Source: Anaerovorax odorimutans
Lineage (GTDB): Bacteria > Bacillota > Clostridia > Peptostreptococcales > JAAYPU01
Direction of reading: 5' to 3'
DNA length: 64,000 bases
Assembly: GCA_016841185.1 (NCBI GenBank)
Contig: JAENZQ010000011.1
Coordinates: 47,022-111,021, forward strand
Positions 53,273 to 61,689 of this stretch are shown piece by piece (within the stretch, counting starts at the first letter, position 1; every line of letters starts with the position of its first letter). The translations under genes and the position numbers were made by a program. Under the pieces are notes generated by a model. It did no database searches. It saw only the letters and a program-made list of their open reading frames with translations, and was not told the origin of the DNA.

Positions 53273-53363
53273 TTAAATTACACCTTATCCCTTTCTGTTC
53301 TTGGCCTTATATCTCTTTTTGGGGTGATGCCTCCCTTTTTTTCAAGAGAGGCATCCTTTAATA

Positions 53364-54788
53364 CTAATCTGTTTCAACCTCTTTGGTCGGTGATATTTTT
53401 GATACCACATAACATACAATACCCGAAATTGGAACCATAAAAATGATCTCCGCTAAAGAAGGGCACATTTTAGACAGGTTCAGGAAGACATAGCCTGCTG
53501 CACCAACAAGTATGCTCCAGAATACACCATTTCTTGAAATACCATCCCAGTAAAGCCCGATAACAATTGGTGCACAGAATGCAGAAATAAGAGCACCTGC
53601 TGCCCATCCTGTCAATAATGAAATCAACGGAAGTGATAAAGTTGAAATAATAATCGTAATAATACCTATAATCCAAAGTGAAACCGATCCAATTCTAATT
53701 ACTGTCTTTTCACTGGCATCAGGATTAATAAGACCCTTGTAAATGTCTCTTGCAACTGTTGCGCCGCATGATAACAGGAAGCTGTCTACAGAGGACATAA
53801 TCGCAGCAAAAAGGGAAGCAATCAGAAAGCCGCAAATGACAGATGGAAAATATTTTTCCATTGTTATGATAAATGCCATATCCGCATTTTCCAATTGAGG
53901 ATCAATCGTAACTGCTGTCATTGCAATGAAACCGGCAATCACAACAGTTGCTGCTGCAAAGACAGACCCTAATATCAAGGAACGCCTTGCTGACTTCCCG
54001 TTAGACATAGTCAATACTCTCATGACTGTCATAGGCGCAACAAGCCCCCATAAAGCCCATATAAAAGCAAGTCCTATAACAGACAGAGGTGCAAAACCCA
54101 AGCCGGCAATTACAGGTTTTGTTGAAACAGCAGTTTCGACTAATCCATTGAATCCGCCAAAATCCCCAAGATTAAAGAGAATTGTAAGACCAAGCAGAAC
54201 AACACCTGCCATCATTACCACACCCTGAATGATGTCTGTAATGGTTACAGCCCACATTCCGCCAAGTGAAGCATAAAGAAGAATAACAACGCCAACTACC
54301 ACGGCCATTGTGCTGTAATTATACATATCTCCCATTAAATACTGGCCAATAATGCCTCCTGCTTTTAAATTTGGAACAACATATGCAGCCATAAATACCA
54401 GTGTCAGAATGGAATAAATCCATCTTACGTGTTTCCCTCCGATCATATCGTTAAAGAAATCACCTAATGTACAAATATTTTTTTCAAGAAGAGGCCCTGC
54501 TGTTAAGTAAGCAATCAGAGGAAACTGAAGAGAAAAACCAAGTGCTACAGCAGCTGCCGTAGGAAAACCTGCTTTATATGCGAGTCCCGCAGAGCCCATA
54601 ATGGTCGAGGCGCTTCCTACTACTGCATATACGGCAAATGCGCCCCATGTCTTATTTAAGAAGCGTCCTGCTACCCAATATTCCTCTTCGGAGCTCTTTC
54701 CTTTTTTGGAGTAAGCAACGCCAATAACAATACAAACGATTAAATATAAAATTATTTCAATTATTTCCAATACATGTATCTGTCCCAT
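53364..54788 (-). CDS. Sodium:solute symporter (SSS family)
   Basis: 474 residues with about 12-13 membrane segments; ATG 54788 with GGGAG upstream. SSS features include Y-W-V-A-G-R-F-L-N-K near the N-terminus, G-S-A-S-T-I-M-G-S-A-G, G-G-M-W-A-V-T-I-T-D-I-I-Q-G and S-S-V-D-S-F-L-L-S-C-G-A. These are the sodium-coupled transporters of vitamins, amino acids and organic acids. It starts 3 nt after a 70-aa two-helix protein; SSS members such as PanF have similarly small membrane partners (YhdT). From the operon, I infer import of the pathway's substrate. Confidence 0.9.
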   Translation of the reverse strand: MGQIHVLEIIEIILYLIVCIVIGVAYSKKGKSSEEEYWVAGRFLNKTWGAFAVYAVVGSASTIMGSAGLAYKAGFPTAAAVALGFSLQFPLIAYLTAGPLLEKNICTLGDFFNDMIGGKHVRWIYSILTLVFMAAYVVPNLKAGGIIGQYLMGDMYNYSTMAVVVGVVILLYASLGGMWAVTITDIIQGVVMMAGVVLLGLTILFNLGDFGGFNGLVETAVSTKPVIAGLGFAPLSVIGLAFIWALWGLVAPMTVMRVLTMSNGKSARRSLILGSVFAAATVVIAGFIAMTAVTIDPQLENADMAFIITMEKYFPSVICGFLIASLFAAIMSSVDSFLLSCGATVARDIYKGLINPDASEKTVIRIGSVSLWIIGIITIIISTLSLPLISLLTGWAAGALISAFCAPIVIGLYWDGISRNGVFWSILVGAAGYVFLNLSKMCPSLAEIIFMVPISGIVCYVVSKISPTKEVETD

Positions 54789-54791
54789 TGT

Positions 54792-55004
54792 CTACTCTCC
54801 CTTCTCTTCTAAAGCTTCTATACGAGGAATAATAACGCATGCAATAATCGGCGAAAGGAATGATCCAACGGCCATTACATAGGCAATAATTGGCATTCCA
54901 TGACTGGTAATTCCTAATGTAGGCTTAATTAAAGCCAAAAGCACCGTCGTTATTGCAACATACAGAATTGATGCAATGAGAGAAATCTTTTTAGACTTTT
55001 TCAT
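54792..55004 (-). CDS. Small two-helix membrane protein, partner of the symporter
   Basis: 70 residues; ATG 55004 with AAAGGAGG 7 nt upstream. Two hydrophobic segments (~8-26 and ~40-60) and charged ends. The gene directly precedes the symporter gene with a 3-nt gap. Small two-helix subunits are known beside SSS transporters (DUF997/YhdT with PanF, DUF4212 with other members). This one has no recognised family name; the subunit role is inferred from position and topology. Confidence 0.75.
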   Translation of the reverse strand: MKKSKKISLIASILYVAITTVLLALIKPTLGITSHGMPIIAYVMAVGSFLSPIIACVIIPRIEALEEKGE

Positions 55005-55031
55005 TAGTCTTCCTCCTTTATATTTTTTCGT

Positions 55032-55128
55032 CCTGTTAACTTAAATAAATGATTTAGCTTGGTATTCGGTGCAATTTTGGAATTCTGTGAAAAAACAAAC
55101 TTTTCTATTTCATTATTAAGTTAACAGG
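55032..55128. repeat. Long inverted repeat within the operon
   Basis: CCTGTTAACTTAA (55032-55044) and its perfect complement (55116-55128) frame 71 nt; imperfect pairing extends about 10 bp inward. It lies between the thiazoline hydrolase family gene and the small membrane protein gene. It may be a processing or attenuation hairpin, or a small inserted element. Confidence 0.7.
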
Positions 55129-55174
55129 TCCGATTTTTACAGTAAAGATGAATTTTTTATCGCATCCAAAACTT

Positions 55175-55708
55175 CTACTTTACTTTTTTTACACAGTAAG
55201 CACAATGATCGTCACCATTGCCGATCTGAGCTTTAAATTCCAACTCTACACAGTCATGAGGAATCATATTTCCATAATCGCCTGCGGACAAGATGTCCTG
55301 ACAGAAAAATTTAATTTCTTCAGGCGTTGCACCAAGTTCTTTGACAGCATCTATATGTGGACAGTAGCCAAAATTCTTTTGAGCATAGTCTTCTGTATAT
55401 TCTACCAGTTCCTGCTGGAATACAAGATAGCCTGCCTTTGAAGACTGTGCATAGAGTGCCTCTTTAGCATTTGTAATGTTTCCCCATTTTTTAGCATTAT
55501 GGATTCCAAACTTCTCCGATGCTTTGATCATTACTTTATCCGCATCTATCTCCGGATATTGTTCCTTCATTTCTTTCCAGATGAGATACATAATGATAGC
55601 ACGCGCTTTATTAGCACCCAATGCAGCTTTTCTCAAATCTTCATTTGTAGGCTGCTCATCTAAATTTAATTTGTCAAAATACTCTTTTGCTTTTTCTTTT
55701 AATTTCAT
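55175..55708 (-). CDS. L-2-amino-thiazoline-4-carboxylate hydrolase family protein
   Basis: 177 residues; ATG 55708 with AAGGAG 7 nt upstream. It fits the ATC hydrolase family (PF14196): N-terminal helices, a central A-R-A-I-I-M-Y-L-I-W-K-E segment, and a Cys/His-rich C-terminal part (Y-C-P-H-I-D-A, F-F-C-Q-D-I-L, H-D-C-V-E-L-E-F, D-D-H-C-A-Y-C-V). In Pseudomonas the enzyme opens the thiazoline ring to a carbamoyl-cysteine that a second hydrolase converts to L-cysteine. Many clostridial family members lack a proven substrate, so the exact compound is uncertain. It lies 23 nt after an amidohydrolase gene, which could be that second hydrolase. Confidence 0.82.
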   Translation of the reverse strand: MKLKEKAKEYFDKLNLDEQPTNEDLRKAALGANKARAIIMYLIWKEMKEQYPEIDADKVMIKASEKFGIHNAKKWGNITNAKEALYAQSSKAGYLVFQQELVEYTEDYAQKNFGYCPHIDAVKELGATPEEIKFFCQDILSAGDYGNMIPHDCVELEFKAQIGNGDDHCAYCVKKVK

Positions 55709-55731
55709 TTTTGGTCTCCTTATATTATATT

Positions 55732-56892
55732 TTATTTTATAAGCTTGCCTTCTGCAAATACTGCATCAAGCTGCTTATAATTGGCCAGATCGTCCAGTGG
55801 ATCTGCATTTAGAATAACGATATCTGCAAACTTGCCCTCTGTAATGCTTCCTGTTTCCTCCCAGATCTGTAGTGCTTTTGCAGCCGTTTCCGTAGCAGAA
55901 ATAATAATGTCTTTTTTACTCATACCTGCGTTTTCCATATCAGCCATTTCAATTGTGTAATCTGCATGCTTTGTTAAAGGTGCACCCGCATCGCGGCCAA
56001 AAGCAATCTTTACGCCTCTTTCACATGCCAGATGGAAAGTACTATTCTTATAAGCGCAAATATCCTTTGACATCTGACACATATACGGTGAGACACCACT
56101 TTCAGCCCCATATCTCGACATTTGAGTATATGGCGAGAATGTCGGGACGAAGAAAATATCGTTTTCAAGCATCTTGTCGATCACTTCGTCATCGATAAAG
56201 GTACAGTGCTCAAGAGTGGTAACGCCTGCTTCCATAGCTCTCATCATACCTTCTTTGCTGTGGCAATGCGCAGCTGCTGCCATGCCATGCTTTCTTCCTT
56301 CGCCTATGGCCGCTTTCATTTCATCTACGTCAAGTTCAACAACGCCAGGTTTTTCACCGATTTTTCCAAGTCCGCCGGTAGCCATAAGCTTAATAAACTG
56401 AGCACCATCACGAATTAAGGTTCTGGCAGCATATCTTGCTTCCTGTGCACCTGTCACTTCAGCACCAGCGAAGTGACCACCGGGGATCTTGATAGCCTTA
56501 CCGCAAGTAATAATCCGGGGGCCATCCATTTTTTCTGCTTTAATAGCATCTCTTATAATAACGCTTTCAAGCCCGATGCCTCCGCATTCACGGACAGTTG
56601 TTACCCCTGCTTTAAGAAGCTCATCACAGCTTCTTAAAGCAGTTAATAAAGCTTCTGCCTCTCTGGATTTTCCCATGTCTGCCATCGGATGAGGACCGCC
56701 GTTCATACTCAGGTGTACATGACAGTCGATAACTCCGGGAAGAACAAATTTGTTCTTTGCATCAATTACTTCCGCCTCTTCATCAGAAATGTTTTCAGCT
56801 ACTTTAGAAATCCGCTTCCCTGAAATTAGAACGTCGACTTTTTCCCAATCGTTTTTGATCCATACCTGTCCGTTTTTAATCAACGTCTTCAT
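55732..56892 (-). CDS. Metal-dependent amidohydrolase
   Basis: 386 residues from ATG 56892 with AAAGGA 9 nt upstream; upstream in-frame TTG codons lie in the leader. Amidohydrolase-superfamily metal ligands are visible: H58-V-H60 (V-I-D-C-H-V-H-L), K168 in F-I-K-L-M-A-T-G-G, H209 in A-A-H-C-H, H229 in L-E-H-C and D301 in F-G-R-D-A-G. It resembles the Xaa-Pro/imidazolonepropionase-like branch, which cuts cyclic or N-acyl amides. It is first in the operon behind a sigma54-type promoter. In context, ring opening or carbamoyl removal from a cysteine derivative is plausible, but the substrate cannot be read from sequence. Confidence 0.88.
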   Translation of the reverse strand: MKTLIKNGQVWIKNDWEKVDVLISGKRISKVAENISDEEAEVIDAKNKFVLPGVIDCHVHLSMNGGPHPMADMGKSREAEALLTALRSCDELLKAGVTTVRECGGIGLESVIIRDAIKAEKMDGPRIITCGKAIKIPGGHFAGAEVTGAQEARYAARTLIRDGAQFIKLMATGGLGKIGEKPGVVELDVDEMKAAIGEGRKHGMAAAAHCHSKEGMMRAMEAGVTTLEHCTFIDDEVIDKMLENDIFFVPTFSPYTQMSRYGAESGVSPYMCQMSKDICAYKNSTFHLACERGVKIAFGRDAGAPLTKHADYTIEMADMENAGMSKKDIIISATETAAKALQIWEETGSITEGKFADIVILNADPLDDLANYKQLDAVFAEGKLIK

Positions 56893-56950
56893 ATTGATCA
56901 GTCCTTTCGCCAAATTTATCAATTGCTTCGTTTTTACACTTTTCTTTAAT

Positions 56951-56968
56951 AAGCATTTTTTATGCCAA
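56951..56968 (-). promoter_or_regulatory. Sigma54 promoter of the amidohydrolase operon
   Basis: On the minus strand TTGGCATAAAAAATGCTT has GG and GC separated by exactly 10 nt, the -24/-12 spacing. The match to TGGCAC-N5-TTGC is good at both ends. The predicted start is about 50 nt before the ATG at 56892. The neighbouring gene encodes a sigma54 activator. Confidence 0.75.
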
Positions 56969-56996
56969 AAAAAATGCGAGGGTAAAACCCTTGCAT
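56967..56996 (-). terminator. Terminator of the sigma54 activator gene
   Basis: ATGCGAGGG (56974-56982) pairs with CCCTTGCAT (56988-56996), one mismatch, 5-nt loop, then T7 on the minus strand. It directly abuts the sigma54 promoter, so it also isolates the operon from readthrough. Confidence 0.8.
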
Positions 56997-57060
56997 TTCC
57001 AACATTTTATAAAATCATCAAAATTAATTGGATGAATTATACTTAAATACCTTACAGTTT

Positions 57061-59148
57061 TCATCCATTTTTATGATTTATTTCATCCATTTTAAATCTG
57101 GCATATCCAAGCTCTGTCAGCCTGACACCCGCTCTTCCCTTGGAACACTCTACGTAGCCGCTTTCTTTAAGCTTATTTATGATAGCTCTTACTTTGTATT
57201 CAGAAATATTTTCACCTTCTGATTTCAATTTTTCAACAATCTTCTGGCGTCCTATATTCTTATTAAGCAAGCACTCCATGATACGTATGGAGATTCTCCT
57301 TTCTTCATCATAGTAGAGCATACCACCTAAAAAATTCTCAGTATTCATTTTCTGTTTTGCCTGATTGGGAGCACGTTCAAAATTTGGAGGCAATATGTTA
57401 ACGTCAAGTATATCATCTCCAAGATAGGCCATGTATTGCACACAGTTAAACAATTCCCTGATATTGCCTTTCCAGCTGTGATGAATCAATATTTCCATAA
57501 GCTCGCAGGTCAAATGCTTCTGCGGCATACCTAGATTGTTCAGGAACGCACTTATCAATGCAGGTATCTCTTCTTTTCGGTCCCTAAGAGGAATCGTTTC
57601 AAGCGGCAGTACATTGAGCCTGTAATATAAATCTTCTCTGAATCTTTTTTCTTCACATAATTTATATAAATCCTGATTTGTTGCCGCAATAACCCTTACA
57701 TCAATTGGTATAATAGATTTACCGCCGACTCGCCTTATTTCATGCTCCTCAAGGACCCTCAGGAGCTTTGTCTGAACATCAATTGGGATTTCACCGATTT
57801 CATCCAGAAAAATCGTCCCTTTATGGGCAGTTTCAAACAAACCAATATGTCCTTCCGACTTTGAACCGGTAAATGAACCTGCTTCATAGCCAAAGAGTTC
57901 GCTCTCCAAAAGAGAGGGCGTAAGCGCTGCACAGTTTATCGTTACAAACGGCATATCTCTTCTCTTTGATTCATTATGAATAGACTGAGCAAACATTTCC
58001 TTTCCCGTGCCGCTTTCTCCTGTGATAAGCACAGTAGCATCAATTCGGGCTATTTTCTTAGCTCTCTCCTTGCATTTACAAATCAGCTCAGAGTTTGCCA
58101 CAATATCATCGAAAGTATATTTTGCATAGTAACCGTTTTCCTTCATTTGAACTCTGATTTGTGCATTTTTTCTTTGATATCCTGAAATTTCGTTGATTAC
58201 GACGATATATTCTTCTAATTCTTCAAATATTTTTATTTCTTTTTTTGTAATGATATAGCTTTTTTTCAGCTCAGTTACATGAAATAGTTTTTCTTCCAGA
58301 AATTCATCGGACAGTATCTTTTCTTTTAAAGATCTGGGAAGCTTGATATCTTTTAAATTTTGAGTCACAACGTCCGCATTCTTCAGAGCAAACATTTTCA
58401 GAAATTCCTCGTTACAAAGGGTGATCCGCCCGGTATTATCAAATGCAACGACGCCCTCATCCATGGCTCTGATGATTGTTTTATACTTATTCTTAGCTTC
58501 CAGTGTCGACTTTATATGAAACATTATACTCTTTGAAGATGTTGTTATCTTTCGCGTATACAGATAGAGCCGCTCTTCCAATTCTTCGTTGTACATGTCA
58601 AGCATTACTGTAATTTCCAGCAAGGTTTTTGAGTCTATATTCGCCCATCCTATGTCAATGACCTTCGCTACCCCTTTTGGCACAAGCGGCGTAAGCCCCG
58701 GCGTAATCGCAGCGTTATAGCCTTCATCAATTTTTTTAAGTATTTTTTTTGAAGGTGTATCTTTTCCGACAGCGAAAAAGTCAATATTTCTTATTCCAAA
58801 CTCTGTGACAAGCGAAAGCATTTTATTGGCAGTTTGTTCCGTATAATCAACAAAAAGCATTTTAGTATCTGCAGGTTCTTCAAATAAACAGGCCAGATTT
58901 TCCCTGTTTAAAGTTCTTTCGAGATATACAATATTAATCTTTTCATTTAAACATTTCCTTACAGTTGATGTTAAGTCCAACGAGGTCAACAGAATAAGAT
59001 CGCCCTCGATTCCGCTCGGAAGCGTCTGGCCGGCAACATAATAGCCTTCAATGTCAATATCGTCGTTGAAAAAATTTCTTAAATTTAAAAGGTATTTATC
59101 CATGGCTTCCTTTTCAATTGCAATTAAAACAATCTTTTTCTTCATCAC
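57061..59148 (-). CDS. Sigma54-dependent transcriptional activator
   Basis: 695 residues; GTG 59148 has GGAG 7 nt upstream, and ATG 59145 is an alternative. Residues ~1-190 resemble a PrpR-like N-terminal sensor fold. A PAS domain lies at ~220-320 and the AAA+ domain at ~345-590: Walker A G377-E-S-G-T-G-K-E, Walker B T-I-F-L-D-E (445-450), and the sigma54-contact loop reads G-S-F-T-G-S (424-429) instead of GAFTGA. The C-terminus (~605-690) is a winged-helix-like domain, not the usual Fis helix-turn-helix. It lies upstream of, and in line with, the amidohydrolase operon and its sigma54 promoter, so it is almost certainly its activator, sensing the substrate or a metabolite. Confidence 0.9.
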   Translation of the reverse strand: MMKKKIVLIAIEKEAMDKYLLNLRNFFNDDIDIEGYYVAGQTLPSGIEGDLILLTSLDLTSTVRKCLNEKINIVYLERTLNRENLACLFEEPADTKMLFVDYTEQTANKMLSLVTEFGIRNIDFFAVGKDTPSKKILKKIDEGYNAAITPGLTPLVPKGVAKVIDIGWANIDSKTLLEITVMLDMYNEELEERLYLYTRKITTSSKSIMFHIKSTLEAKNKYKTIIRAMDEGVVAFDNTGRITLCNEEFLKMFALKNADVVTQNLKDIKLPRSLKEKILSDEFLEEKLFHVTELKKSYIITKKEIKIFEELEEYIVVINEISGYQRKNAQIRVQMKENGYYAKYTFDDIVANSELICKCKERAKKIARIDATVLITGESGTGKEMFAQSIHNESKRRDMPFVTINCAALTPSLLESELFGYEAGSFTGSKSEGHIGLFETAHKGTIFLDEIGEIPIDVQTKLLRVLEEHEIRRVGGKSIIPIDVRVIAATNQDLYKLCEEKRFREDLYYRLNVLPLETIPLRDRKEEIPALISAFLNNLGMPQKHLTCELMEILIHHSWKGNIRELFNCVQYMAYLGDDILDVNILPPNFERAPNQAKQKMNTENFLGGMLYYDEERRISIRIMECLLNKNIGRQKIVEKLKSEGENISEYKVRAIINKLKESGYVECSKGRAGVRLTELGYARFKMDEINHKNG

Positions 59149-59404
59149 TTCTATACTCCAATTATTTTCCGGTTATATTATTTTTTCCATAGATATGTCA
59201 TGAGTTCTGATTTTTCAGTTTTTAACCAATCTATCATTCTTGAATCCCCTATATATTTAGTTTATCATTTTTGTTATACCATATCCAAGCTCCGTTTTTC
59301 TTGTTATTTTTGAAATAAACCGTTCCCAATAACCTAACGACATCTATCTTGCCTTTTGACAAATTTGCAATCATCTTAGTATTAATTGAAAAACATTAAA
59401 TCCA

Positions 59405-59512
59405 TCAGTCATTGTAATCTTTTTTTGCTTGTATCTGCTGTGACGGTTTTTCTGTTGATGCCTGCGATATAGCAATCCTCCATTTCCGAAAATCTCTGGA
59501 AAGAAAAACCAT
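59405..59512 (-). CDS. Possible 35-residue peptide
   Basis: ATG 59512 has AGGAGGG 6 nt upstream, a strong ribosome site for an otherwise empty region. The peptide is basic and polar (V-F-L-S-R-D-F-R-K-W-R-I-A-I-S-Q) with no membrane segment and ends at 59405. It reads toward the sigma54 activator gene 257 nt downstream, so a leader-peptide role is conceivable. Too short to judge by composition. Confidence 0.25.
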   Translation of the reverse strand: MVFLSRDFRKWRIAISQASTEKPSQQIQAKKDYND

Positions 59513-59916
59513 ATCGATCCCTCCTATGATACAATTGTCTCATATTTATGATAAAACTTTTACTTGATAATTCAATAGTTTTGACCCATCTGAGACAGGT
59601 GGTATTTTGTATCATGTATCATATAAAGGAAGATAAGCCGCACAAAAATCACTACTGAATTAATCGCCGACGCCTTGATCAAGATGTATGTTTAGATGAA
59701 GTGCTTGACTTACAGAAATCATATATTTTCCTAAATTATCCTTAGAAGGTTATGTGTAAATATTTTAAAAAACACCAACAATTGATTCAAAGTAGCATAG
59801 TTCTGATATTTCCGTTTTTATCATAATTTTCATCACGCCATTGTTTAGCTGTTACCCCAATAATTGATGAAAAAAGTTAGAATTAGATGTTTGGATAAAA
59901 ATAATAAATAAATCAT

Positions 59917-59942
59917 TGAACCAAAATCAAAATGAATGCCTC
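59917..59942 (+). promoter_or_regulatory. Possible ECF-type promoter
   Basis: TGAACC (59917-59922) and CCTC (59939-59942) are 16 nt apart, resembling the GAAC/CGTC pattern of ECF promoters, about 40 nt before the ECF gene start. Autoregulation would be expected; the -10 match is weak. Confidence 0.3.
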
Positions 59943-59980
59943 TTTATATATAGATGCATCTAAAAAGAGGAGGTTATGAA

Positions 59981-60547
59981 TTGAATGAAGCAGAAATCGT
60001 TATAAATGCTCAACAAGGAGATCCCGAAGCCTTCGAACAATTGTATTATTTATATAGTCAATCATCAATACGAACAGCTTTTCTCATGACGAAAAATAGG
60101 CATACAAGTGAAGATATTGTTCAAGAAACATTTGTAAAGTGCTATCAGAAGTTGAAAGAACTTAAGAAACCGGAAATGTTTAAATACTGGTTTTATAAGA
60201 TGCTGATTCGAAATTGTTGGAGGCATGCCAATAAAGCAAAGGAGCAGATTCTGGTTGGGAATATTCCTGAAAAGGACGCAGGTATATCTCTTGATGACGT
60301 TGTCGAAACCATAGAAATGACGAAAGAAATAGATAGTGCACTATCTATGCTAAGTCAAGACCACCGAACTGTAATAGTTTTATATTATTACAATAATATG
60401 TCCATAAAAGAAATAGCAAAAACAATAGGATGTTTTGAAGGAACTGTAAAATCACGGCTTTATCATGGCAGAAATCAGCTAAAAAAGAAAATGGAAAAGG
60501 CTCAAAGTAATAAGAGAAAGTTCTCAAGAAAGGAATGCATATTATGA
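59981..60547 (+). CDS. ECF-type RNA polymerase sigma factor
   Basis: 188 residues from TTG 59981, which has GAGGAGG 7 nt upstream; an ATG at 59954 lies before that site and would add nine residues encoding it. Region 2 (S-E-D-I-V-Q-E-T-F-V-K-C-Y, then F-K-Y-W-F-Y-K-M-L-I-R-N-C-W) and region 4 (I-A-K-T-I-G-C-F-E-G-T-V-K-S-R-L-Y-H-G-R-N-Q-L) are clear. It overlaps the next gene by 4 nt (ATGA), typical of sigma/anti-sigma pairs. Target genes are unknown. Confidence 0.9.
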   Translation: MNEAEIVINAQQGDPEAFEQLYYLYSQSSIRTAFLMTKNRHTSEDIVQETFVKCYQKLKELKKPEMFKYWFYKMLIRNCWRHANKAKEQILVGNIPEKDAGISLDDVVETIEMTKEIDSALSMLSQDHRTVIVLYYYNNMSIKEIAKTIGCFEGTVKSRLYHGRNQLKKKMEKAQSNKRKFSRKECIL

Positions 60548-61356
60548 AAGATGATCACAATAATTATGATAGACAGTTGAAGGATTCCTTAGACATCATT
60601 GCACATACAATTAATACTCCTCCAAACTTGTTAAATAATATAAAATCTGAAATAAATAAAATAGAAAGAAGTGAAGAAAGAATGAAAAGGACATTTGTTT
60701 CAAATAGAAGAATTAGAACAGCAATGGCTATCACGATATGTATGGTATTATTTGTTGGAGGTGCAGTTGGAGCAAAATCGCTTATTAATAAAAATGTAAA
60801 AGGATTTATTTCAGGTGATGATAATTATGCTTCAGTAGATGAAGAATTAATTAACAGCTTAGGATTTGTACCAAAGATGCCAGAAACGTTACCGGGCGGT
60901 TTCCATAGAAAGGAAATTGAAACAGCAGATTATCTGGATGGAACTAACCAAGCACAACCTATTGATTCGAGTCAGAAATTAGTCAGTGCTCTTTATAAAA
61001 ATTCCAAAATGAATGATGCTGCAGTATCCTTGTCGATATCGAATACAAGTAAAGATTCAGATACGTTTTCAACCTATGAAGATATTATGATAAACAATGT
61101 AAAGCTTCAGTATAAATCATATGAGTTTTATGTGCTGCCTAAAGACTATGTGATGACTGAAGAAGAAATACAGAAAGAAAGAAATAGGGAAGCATTTTTC
61201 GTATATGTCTCAGGCATTCAGGATAAGGAAGTCAGAATTGCACAATGTATTAAATGGGTAGACAGAGGAGTTTATTACCAGATTAACGATCTTAATAACA
61301 GCCTCTCAAAAGATAATATAATTGAAATGGTTAAACATGTAATTGCTTCAAAATAG
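60544..61356 (+). CDS. Putative membrane anti-sigma factor
   Basis: 270 residues from ATG 60544, overlapping the sigma stop by 4 nt. The N-terminal ~58 residues are cytoplasmic and helical (anti-sigma-like), followed by one membrane segment (~60-80: T-A-M-A-I-T-I-C-M-V-L-F-V-G-G). The ~190-residue C-terminal part is extracellular, with a P-E-T-L-P-G-G-F segment seen in DUF4367-type anti-sigma domains. No zinc-binding H-x3-C-x2-C motif is visible. It probably holds the upstream ECF factor inactive until an envelope signal arrives. Confidence 0.8.
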   Translation: MKDDHNNYDRQLKDSLDIIAHTINTPPNLLNNIKSEINKIERSEERMKRTFVSNRRIRTAMAITICMVLFVGGAVGAKSLINKNVKGFISGDDNYASVDEELINSLGFVPKMPETLPGGFHRKEIETADYLDGTNQAQPIDSSQKLVSALYKNSKMNDAAVSLSISNTSKDSDTFSTYEDIMINNVKLQYKSYEFYVLPKDYVMTEEEIQKERNREAFFVYVSGIQDKEVRIAQCIKWVDRGVYYQINDLNNSLSKDNIIEMVKHVIASK

Positions 61357-61523
61357 TTAATGGGGTAACTTGACAAATTGACAAAATAAAAAATGTAATG
61401 TGAGATATTTCGAATTAAGAGGGAGTATTTCAAATTCCGTGTAAATGGGTAGTCTCAAATATTTTCTGTTTTCTGCATTTCCAGATTAATGTTAGAATAT
61501 CAGAATAGAAATAATGGGCAATT

Positions 61524-61550
61524 GGGGACGGGGGCAATTTTGTCACATGA
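61524..61550. repeat. RAYT-associated terminal sequence, second type (solo)
   Basis: GGGGACGGGGGCAATTTTGT followed by CACATGA, inverted copy of 51411-51436 and 63898-63923. No transposase remnant is attached. Otherwise 61357-61689 holds nothing I can recognise. Confidence 0.6.
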
Positions 61551-61689
61551 TTCTTAAAATTATATCTCTAGATACCCCAGTTGCTCTTTATATTGTAGTC
61601 TTCTTCTAATCCTATGTACAATATAATTTTATCATCTGAAACTGTCATACCGCAGCATATATATAATATGTTCTTATTTTTCACTTTCC

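Larger units (their letters stand above)
59149..59980. other. Long intergenic region
   Basis: 830 bases without a convincing gene. It contains a possible 35-codon frame (59405-59512, listed separately), an AT-rich stretch, and a TTGACA with TATTAA 18 nt downstream on the plus strand (about 59357-59386) that leads to no gene. The activator's and the ECF gene's regulatory sequences must lie here. Confidence 0.5.

Noticed and set aside
59357..59386. Plus-strand TTGACA...TATTAA promoter
   Set aside because: 18-nt spacing and no plus-strand gene for nearly 600 nt; probably chance in AT-rich DNA.
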